A DNA stretch of 25,951 bases, taken from the NCBI GenBank assembly GCA_021464525.1, contig JADRCO010000825.1, forward strand, positions 1 to 25,951. Reading direction: 5' to 3'. The translations under genes were made by a program, and so were the position numbers. Positions 19,210-25,951 of the stretch are shown in pieces. The number at the start of each line of letters is the position of its first letter. Positions within the stretch are counted from its first letter, which is position 1. Source of the DNA: Rhizophagus sp. LPA8_4_AMF. Its lineage: Eukaryota; Glomeromycota; Glomeromycetes; Glomerales; Glomeraceae. The notes under the pieces are model-generated. The model saw only the letters and a list, made by a program, of their open reading frames with translations, made no database searches and was not told where the DNA came from.

Positions 19210-20132
19210 ATCATAACAGCTGCACTAGCTGATACTGAGGATTCACTGGACAAACACTAGCAGCGCAGCACTCACAGCAGCTGCTCTAGTTGATACTGAA
19301 GATCCACCGAATTAACACTGGCAGCGCAGTACTTATTTCTCCCAACGCCTCCCTGTGTTCCTATGATTGTAATGTCTTATCGCAGTAGCTGCAAGTTGAT
19401 ACTGAAGATTCACTGGACAAACACTATCAGCGCAGCACCCACAGCAGCTGCTCTAGTTGATACTGAAGCTCCACTAGACGAGCAACTGCATCAACTGATA
19501 CTGAAGAACCACCGGACAAACACTAGCCAGCGCAGCTGTGTTCCTTTGACTGTAATAACAGTTGCACTAGTTGATCTGAAGACTCACCAAACAATCACTG
19601 GCAGCGCAGTACTTATTCCTCCAAACGCCTTATTCCCACGCCTTATTCCCTGTGTTCCTTTGATTGCAATGTTTTATCGCAGCAGCTGCACTAGTTGATA
19701 CTGAAGTTCCACTGGACAAACACTAGTAGCAACAACTGCATCAACTGATACTGTAACTCCACTGGACAAACACTAGTGACACAGCACTTATTCCTTATTT
19801 CGCAACAACTGTATCAGCTGATACTGAAGATCCACCGGACAAACACCAGAAGCGCAGCTGTGTTCCTTTGACTGTAATAACAGCTGCATTAGTTGATCTG
19901 AAGATTCACCGAACAATCACTGGCAGCGCAGTACTTATTCCTCCCAACCCACGCCTTATTCCCTGTGTTCCTTTGATTGTAATGTTTTATCACAGCAGCT
20001 GCTACTGAAGTTCCACTGGACAAACACTAGTGACACAGCACTTATTCCTCTCAACACCTTATTCCTTGGCTGTTTTCCTTTGACTGTAGTGTTTTATCGC
20101 AACAACTGTATCAGCTGATACTGAAGCTCCTC
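19210..20132. repeat. Minisatellite with higher-order organisation
   Basis: About 12 copies of a 45-50 bp unit with the core TTGATACTGAAG, CCACTGGACAAACACTAG and CAGCGCAG, joined by a second module with CTTATTCCTCCCAACGCC and TGTGTTCCTTTGATTGTAAT. A segment of about 180 bp starting at 19531 recurs at 19853 (offset 322), so blocks of units were duplicated together. The block is richer in GC and in CAGCTG sites than its flanks. The 111-codon frame at 19363-19698 merely translates repeat units and is not a gene. Confidence 0.8.
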
Positions 20133-20850
20133 ATATATTTATAAAAATTAATACTATAAATATTATTATAAAATAATATTTAAAATAGTTTTTAAAATAA
20201 ATTATTAAATTTATTTTGATAAGAGGATAAAAGCAATTTCATCACACTATTTCTAACTGAAACGAAGACGATGTCGGTCTGTAATAAAATGCAAATATAC
20301 GAAAATTATATATATATACATTATTGTGTATTTTCGTCTCAGCTCACTTGAACGATGTACTGTGCAAAATATATTAATTATTTGATTTTGTATTTGAGTT
20401 TTGATTTGATAAAAATGTCTGAGATTTCTGATAAAGTAACAAAGTAAACAAAGTAACAGGAATACAGAATAACACGTGACATTTAGCAACGTGAATATTA
20501 CGGTACTTGATTATCTTTTACATTTGGCCTTTTTTTAAATTTATTTCTTGTATGTCTTTATTTGTATCGTTTCCGCCTATTTCTTCTCAATATAAACCGG
20601 TCAAAACCTAAAAATGGCATAAAATGCTTAGTATGATACATCATACATGACACAATTGATACATTTTTAAAAAATCTTTCCAATATAATTAAATTTTACC
20701 AGCTAAATATTTTGTCAATTTTTTCTTACACGTAGAAATCTTAAAGCCCAGTTAGTGCTCATCAACGAAAGGTTTTATTCCTAAGAATTCACATTTGAAA
20801 ACTTAATCTTATTTACCTCATTCAACAAATCTGAGCTGACGTTAGTCGCG
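20133..20850. other. AT-rich spacer
   Basis: A 78-codon minus-strand frame at 20253-20489 has no motif and unusual composition, so it is not called. Nothing else recognised. Confidence 0.4.
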
Positions 20851-21137
20851 CTAAAATTTTTTATCATTACTTCCTTTTCCAGTTCCATCACATATATACA
20901 GTATATATATTACTTCCCCAATTGAATCATCTTTCCCAATGGCTTTATAGACATTTTCAAACCCACCATAGACAACAAGTTCAATATCTTCAAGATTTAA
21001 TTCCCATGAAAAGTTTGCATTGAGTTACGAATTTTGTAAAGATTCGAATCACCGCTGGCCAGATATGCAAAATTATCGCGGAAATGTGTTGAGCTACACG
21101 GTTTACAATATCCACCGTTATTTTCTTGACCACATTC
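20851..21137 (-). pseudogene. Protein kinase fragment (N-terminal part)
   Basis: The minus strand reads ECGQENNGGYCKPCSSTHF from 21137, a CxxC-type cysteine pair pattern followed by an F..NF motif. After a frame break near 21010 it reads LEDIELVVYGGFENVYKAIG, which resembles the glycine-rich loop and VYKA strand that open a kinase domain. This order (cysteine block, then glycine loop) is typical of the large tyrosine-kinase-like family of Rhizophagus. The rest of the kinase domain is absent and the frame ends at TAG (20851-20853). A decayed fragment, presumably carried here by duplication. Confidence 0.5.
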
Positions 21138-22170
21138 TTGATATTATTTTCAATATCATCCATCCTTACTAGTTTATTATAATTGTAACCAACACCTTTA
21201 AAATTTAAATACAGTCGATTCTCTCTATAGTTACTCCCTATATAAGCACTCCCTCCTTTTAATCACATTATTATTTGAATGCGAACTTAGCAATCATTTT
21301 TATTAGTTTTTGTTTATTAATTATTTGAGTTTCATAAATTGAAAATAAAGATCTAAAAAAAATAAAAAATAAAGGAAATGTAAATATACACGATTTATCA
21401 TATTTTTAAAAATTCTTAAAAATATATATTCTTTTTTCCATACGGCCATACTCCATTTTTAGAATAAGAAAAAATTTTTTGTACATTTTTTTACATCTTA
21501 AGACAAATACAAAATTATTATACATTTCTTTTATTTTACGTTATGTATTTTGATCACTTTTGGTGATGCGCCAATTAATGTATTTTTGAATAGTGCTACT
21601 GTTTTAGATAAAGTGTATATATTATATGATATGTATTTATTTGAGCCATAAAATATAAAAATTGGGAGGTTAAAGTTTTTCTTTATTTGAGAACATTTGC
21701 AAAATTTTTGTAAAAATCAACTTGGAAGTTGCAGGATAGTAAGTATTAGTGAGAGATTTACCTTTTATTTCAAGAAATTCGTTAAAATTTTTTTTTTTGT
21801 AGAAGTTTCTTTTGAACTTCTATTAGTGGGAATGTGGATTGCATCTTGTTCTTGATCTTTAAGCATATTATACTGTATCTTTGGTAAATTCGGCCCTTGA
21901 TCTTTTTTAATCTTTAGCTTTAATTGAATTTATGCATTTCTGTATTTTTTTTTTATATCAGTTTTAAAATTAAAAAATCAATTAAAATTTAAAATTACAT
22001 AAATTAGCTAACTAAATTTTATATTATATTAAACATAAGAATTTTTATAATTGCATATAATATATGAATTAGCAATAATTTTGCTTATAACTAAATGTAT
22101 CATAATCTACCATACCATGACCAGTCTAGTATTGGCAGATTTGCCGGCTGATACTAAGGAATTCTCTTTT
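21138..22170. other. AT-rich spacer with a second pogo-like end
   Basis: TACAGTCGATTCTCTCTATA at 21211-21230 resembles the terminus noted at 14090. No inverted partner is seen. The remainder is AT-rich without coding signal. Confidence 0.35.
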
Positions 22171-22770
22171 TTTGACCAATAGAGGTAATTGAAAATTTTA
22201 TCATTAATTCTGGTAAAAAAAAAATTTACCTAAAATTAAATACTTTTGTTGGTTAAAAACTAATATAGTAGATAGCACAAAGATCCATTATTTGTTAAAG
22301 TTAATCATAATTTTCGGTCAATTTTTTTTACCAGAATTAATGATAATTTCTGATTACCTTTATTAGTTAAAAACCTAATATGGAATGTAGTAGTACAAAT
22401 TTACATTTTTGATTTTATTGGCTAAAATTAATCATAATTTTTGGTCAATTTTTTTTACCAGAATTAATGATAATTTCTGATTGCCTTTATTAGTTAAAAA
22501 CCCAATATGGAATGTAGTAGTACAAGTTCATATTTTTGATTTTATTGGCTAAAGTTAATCATAATTTTCAGTCAATTTTTTTTACCAAAATTAATGATAA
22601 TTTCTGATTGCCTTTATTAGTTAAATACCTAATTGGAATGTAGTAATACAAATTTACACCTTTAATTTTTTGGCTAAAGTTAATCATAATTTTCAATCAA
22701 TTTCTTTTACCAGATTAATGATAATTTCTGATTACCTTTATTAGTTAAAAACCTAATGGTAGATTTTATT
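22171..22770. repeat. 127-bp tandem repeat, about four copies, with an inverted partial copy
   Basis: The block TTAATCATAATTTTC recurs at 22301, 22428, 22555 and 22680, so the period is 125-127 bp. Each unit continues with TTTTTTTACCAGAATTAATG, TAATTTCTGATT and TTTATTAGTTAAAAACC. At 22185-22222 the reverse complement of part of the unit is present (AGGTAATTGAAAATTTTATC, then TTAATTCTGGTAAAAAAAA), facing the array. No coding signal. Confidence 0.8.
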
Positions 22771-22834
22771 TTTAATTTTATTGGAAATTTTCAGTGTTAA
22801 AAACCAAAAAAAAAATATTTTAGAAAAACTTAAA

Positions 22835-23341
22835 ACAATCTGTTAGAGTTTGAAACCGGTTGCATTATTGAAAACTGAATCTAAAACAGGTACAATCAGT
22901 TTGACCCTGTTCAAATCGGTTTTTAAAAACCCGATTAAACCGATTTGTGCATCTGGTTTTATACTATAATTTCAGCACAAATTTTATAATTCTGGCCAAT
23001 TTTACAAAAATATCTTTTTTGAAGATTAATGTAACATTACTCAACCCAAAAAAGGAAAATTTGTTTCTCAATAAAATTGGGAATGGGTTACACGAATATT
23101 CAAAAAGGAAATTTTTGTGCTGATTATTTAATTCTGGCCAAAATTATTATAGTCATGTGATACAGGTTCTGGTATAAATTTTTTTTAATATCAACCCAGT
23201 TTGGTCACCCGAATGCACCTGCTTTAATTGCAAACCAGGTTTTATAGTATAAATCTGGGTTAAACCGAATGATCAGAAAACTGGTTAAAATTGAATTTAA
23301 AACTGAATGGTACATCTGGTTGCAAACTTTACAATCTGTTA
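22835..23341. mobile_element. 485-bp MITE with an 11-bp target-site duplication
   Basis: Element at 22846-23330, flanked by ACAATCTGTTA at 22835-22845 and 23331-23341, identical in both places. The ends GAGTTTGAAACCGGTTG and the reverse complement AAAGTTTGCAACCAGATG begin inverted repeats of about 120 bp, extended by inner blocks with CAGCACAAA and TTCTGGCCA. Duplications of 9-11 bp are most typical of Mutator-like elements. No ORF, so it would need a transposase supplied in trans. Confidence 0.75.
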
Positions 23342-23479
23342 ATAATTATTACTTACAAAATATAGAAAAATGTTTATTTTAAATATCATAATATTTATCA
23401 TTATACTAAACCATTATTATTAGAAATACATAATATCTTTATTTTGTTACAATATGATTAAATTCTAATTCTAATATTT

Positions 23480-24609
23480 CAAGAATATTATAATGTTTAA
23501 AGAATGTTTCAATACATAATCCTAAAGGAATTGATCTTAAATTAATTATTGAAAAATTTGAAAATTATTTTATAAGCCAAATAGGTAAAAGTTATTATAA
23601 ATAGAATGAATTATGGAAACAATTTTATATTGAAGATTGTTATGAAAATAGAGTTGAAAGCTTTAATGTCCATAATTATAATAGTTGCATTCAAGATTAA
23701 GATTCATTACATAGTACTAAAGATTATATTGAAAGTTCAAATATTTTATTCAAAGTATTTGAAAGATTAGAAAATACTGATTATTTAGATCATTAGTTAT
23801 GTTATTTCTATAATTGCTGATTGGCCAGGACAAGTAAATATAAGAAGAGCTATAACACTAAGAATTAATAAAGGAATGGCTTCTGGAATTTCAAAATAAA
23901 TATTAAGTTAAATTCCTTTAATTGGGCCACTCCATATTTTTATAAATAGTAGAGAAACTTTATTTCAAACATAACATTTTTTTTGAAAATGTTATATTAT
24001 GATTTATTTAGAGATAAAAAGTATTATCTTAAAAACCAAAATAAACTGTAATAAAAATTTATTTTAGATTTAACATTTAATGGTTGGAAAATATTTGAAA
24101 TGTTATTATACATTGGTTTGGAAATTCTAAAGATGCAAGAATATAGAATGATGATTGACTTGTTGGATAATTCTATACCACTTACTTTAGGTATATATTC
24201 AGTGCTTTTTAGAAGTGGATACTTTGAGGAATATTTAGAAAGTGTTGTAAGAATTTGAGTATTATTTCAAAGATTAAGAAGACACAAGCACACTTGTATT
24301 TTAAGTGACATATTTTATTGGGAACTTAATAATATTGGGCGTCTTCACAAAAAACGTGATTGAGATTGAGATTGAAATTTCATATAGGATTTCAATCTTA
24401 CTAACATATCAAGATTGAAAATTCTATATGAAATTTCTATCTCAATCTCAATCACGTTTTTTGTGAAGACACCCAATCATCCAATAGCTAATACTTTAAA
24501 AAATAATTTACCAATTTTCAATGATTATTTTGTTGAAAATTTTCATAGTTCTATCAGAAGTCATACTGTTGAATCAAATAGTGCATTGAAAATTATTCAA
24601 AAAGCATAA
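23480..24609 (+). pseudogene. Decayed transposon-like ORF, unknown family
   Basis: Protein-like blocks appear in several frames: IDLKLIIEKFENYFISQIGK (about 23533), YNSCIQD, an apparent internal deletion near 23795, then IADWPGQVNIRRAITLRINK (about 23817), PLIGPLHIFINSRETLFQT, MMIDLLDNSIPLTL, YSVLFRSGYFEEYLESVVRI, DIFYWELNN and, after a 138-bp insertion, HPIANTLKNNLPIFNDYF to IIQKA (stop at 24607-24609). There are many stops. The blocks recall a protein family found in very high copy in Rhizophagus genomes, probably transposon-encoded; that recall is from memory and unverified. No catalytic motif was identified. Confidence 0.5.
24337..24474. mobile_element. 138-bp snap-back MITE inside the decayed ORF
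   Basis: Starts GGGCGTCTTCACAAAAAACG and ends with the near-exact reverse complement (CGTTTTTTGTGAAGACACCC). Arms of about 60 bp are almost perfectly complementary around a spacer of fewer than 20 bases, and the DNA contains GAGATT hexamer repeats. It lies between codons for ...YWELNN and HPIANT, so the host frame shows where the empty site was; AAT next to both ends may be a 3-bp duplication. The arms are much better preserved than the host ORF, so it inserted late. Confidence 0.75.
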
Positions 24610-24960
24610 ATTATTGTTTTTTCACTTTTTGGTAAAATTTATCATAAAATTTTTATGCATTTTTATTAAAATTTAAAATTACTACTAATAAATTTTATTC
24701 AATAATAATGCAGTTCTAACAAAATTTAACTCGCAGTAAATTTAAGCTAATATTAAATTTTATTAAAATTTAAAAAGTTCTTCCACATTAATAACGCGCC
24801 ATGTAACAGGTAACACAGGTAACACAATACAAAATATTTATACAAGCTAAGCTAATTATAGCGAAGTGATCGAAAAATGATCGTCAAATGATCGTCAAAA
24901 TTGTGATATAATAGGGATGTCCGCTATGCTCTTCGGAGTAAATATATTAATAAATGATTT
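24610..24960. other. AT-rich spacer with a short tandem repeat
   Basis: AATGATCGTCA is present twice in tandem at 24876-24898. TAGGGATGTCCGC at 24912-24924 resembles a hAT-type terminus, but no partner was found. No gene. Confidence 0.4.
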
Positions 24961-25151
24961 CCCTATAAAAAGGAAATGTGTTAAATTTTGTTTATATTTG
25001 TGCTCGTGTAAAAACAAAAAAAAAACACCATTTTGTCTGATTTATATCATTACAAAAAAGCAAAAATTAAACAAAATGGTGCTTTTTTTAGACATTTATT
25101 ACACATGAACACAAATATAAACCAAATTTGACACTTTTCGTTTTTATAGGG
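24961..25151. mobile_element. 191-bp MITE-like inverted repeat
   Basis: Begins CCCTATAAAAAGGAAATGTG and ends with the matching reverse complement (terminal TTTTTATAGGG). The arms extend roughly 75 bp, sharing GTTTATATTTGTG and CACCATTTTGT blocks. No clear target duplication. The 63-codon plus-strand frame across it is a by-product of the repeat. Confidence 0.65.
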
Positions 25152-25766
25152 TATTCTGCTAAATGTTGAAAGAAAAAAATTCGAAATATATCGATTTCAT
25201 AGTAGATTCATAAAATTAATTTACCTTTAAATTCTATTATCCTTCCTTGAAGTGCTCGTCTTATTATTTTTTCTTCTACAATATAGGTTTCAATAGATTT
25301 CAAAGTAGTAAAAAAAAATTTGAAGTATTCGTCCAACAGCCGGTCTTCTAGTATCATAATTGCTAGTCGCACAAATTATTAAAAGTAAATCGACAAAATA
25401 ATTAAAGGATTTCTTTTACCACATCTGTAAATTTAGTATTGTTTATTTTAAATTTCTATTGTTCACATGTGTGAAGAGATTTTATTAAATCGTTAAATGT
25501 GAAAATACAAAAAGGGTCCCTGAGTCATTGTTTTAAACCATAAAATCAAACATCTCCCCCCTTGAAAATAAACTAATTAATTTAGATCTCATCTCAGATG
25601 TTTCGGTAGTAACCTTGTACGGCCCATCTTTTGTTAAAATCGGAAGTGATTTCTTTTAAAATTTTGTTCAGCAAAAAATAAAAAATCATTATAAATAAAC
25701 CATGAAAAACAAGAAAAACCATACAGTAACTATCGTAGCCAAAAAAACGACTTTGTAAACAAAACG
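25152..25766. other. Upstream region of the MFS transporter gene
   Basis: AT-rich, no gene called. The promoter of the transporter should lie in the last 250 bases, where a TGAGTCA site and a short C-run stand out. Confidence 0.4.
25521..25527 (+). promoter_or_regulatory. AP-1/Gcn4-type site TGAGTCA
   Basis: TGAGTCA matches the bZIP consensus TGA(C/G)TCA, 240 bases upstream of the transporter start. A seven-base site can occur by chance, so this is only a candidate for nutrient-responsive control of the permease. Confidence 0.2.
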
Positions 25767-25951
25767 ATGTCAGGTTCAAAAGATGGAACCATTGTTACTG
25801 GTATTGATGAGAAATTTGTTGAAGATAAAGAATTTGAAAAGAAATTAGTACGAAGGATGGACTTTAGAATTATGCCTTTATTAATTTTGTTACATTTCTT
25901 AAGTTTCTTGGACAGGTAAAATGAAATAACGAAATTTTTGTAAAATTTGTT
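25767..25951 (+). CDS. MFS transporter, first exon (partial; allantoate/nicotinate permease-like)
   Basis: ATG at 25767 opens a 49-codon exon ending LLHFLSFLD plus two bases of the next codon (AG, Arg), followed by GTAAAA at 25916. The sequence EKKLVRRMDFRIMPLL leading into a hydrophobic helix and FLDR is the standard start of fungal anion:cation symporter (DAL5/TNA1-type) permeases: acidic cytosolic tail, (R/K)-K-x-D-x-R, TM1, then LDR at the first splice site. The family usually has about 12 membrane helices and 450-550 residues and imports small organic anions or vitamins across the plasma membrane. Substrate cannot be told from this exon. The remainder lies beyond the window. Confidence 0.8.

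Noticed and set aside
19363-19698. 111-codon plus-strand frame
   Set aside because: Simply translates the minisatellite units; start and stop fall inside repeats.
1-25951. CRISPR array, bacterial operons or riboswitches
   Set aside because: No direct repeats with regular unique spacers. Introns, gene families and composition are eukaryotic. The 127-bp and minisatellite arrays are contiguous tandem repeats without spacers.

Overview
The window reads as nuclear DNA of an arbuscular mycorrhizal fungus, most likely Rhizophagus or a close glomeromycete. The evidence is very AT-rich spacers, short GTAAGT/TAG introns, clustered Crinkler (CRN) proteins, an F-box/leucine-rich-repeat protein, a Mutator-like transposase with a SWIM zinc finger, and remnants of the kinase and repeat-encoded proteins that fill these genomes. 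This assignment rests on gene content and style; no database search was possible.

Layout. 1-1.9 kb: decayed coiled-coil coding fragments, a perfect hairpin and a short direct repeat. 1.9-7.0 kb: a Crinkler cluster. It holds a stand-alone CRN N-terminal header (1915-2223), a CRN with a PD-(D/E)XK-like C-terminus broken by frameshifts and one stop (2481-3849), and an intact opposite-strand CRN-AAA-ATPase-nuclease fusion (4687-6927) with a probable intron exactly between header and effector module. Repeated and palindromic sequence fills the space between them. 8.47-13.8 kb: a transposon nest. A 4.35-kb Mutator-like element with roughly 260-bp terminal inverted repeats and a target-site duplication carries a broken transposase. 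It was later hit by a 478-bp MITE in the ORF and a 348-bp hAT-type MITE in the right terminal repeat. A weaker outer inverted pair brackets the whole. 13.8-16.3 kb: AT-rich, with possible small exons of an unrecognised transcript and one pogo-like end. 16.3-18.3 kb: an intact two-exon F-box/LRR gene on the minus strand. 19.2-20.1 kb: a GC-richer minisatellite. 20.85-21.14 kb: a kinase pseudogene fragment. 22.1-25.2 kb: a 127-bp tandem repeat, a 485-bp MITE with an 11-bp duplication, a decayed transposon-like ORF split by a 138-bp snap-back element, and a 191-bp MITE. 25.77 kb to the end: first exon of an MFS transporter that runs out of the window.

The intact cellular genes are the CRN fusion, the F-box protein, the MFS transporter start and perhaps the CRN header-only gene. 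The rest is repeat or relic. The genes do not form a pathway. The window looks like a fast-evolving effector and F-box compartment with heavy transposon traffic. The most notable points are the modular, intron-bounded CRN cluster with copies in three states, and the transposon nest whose order of events can be read from frames and duplications.
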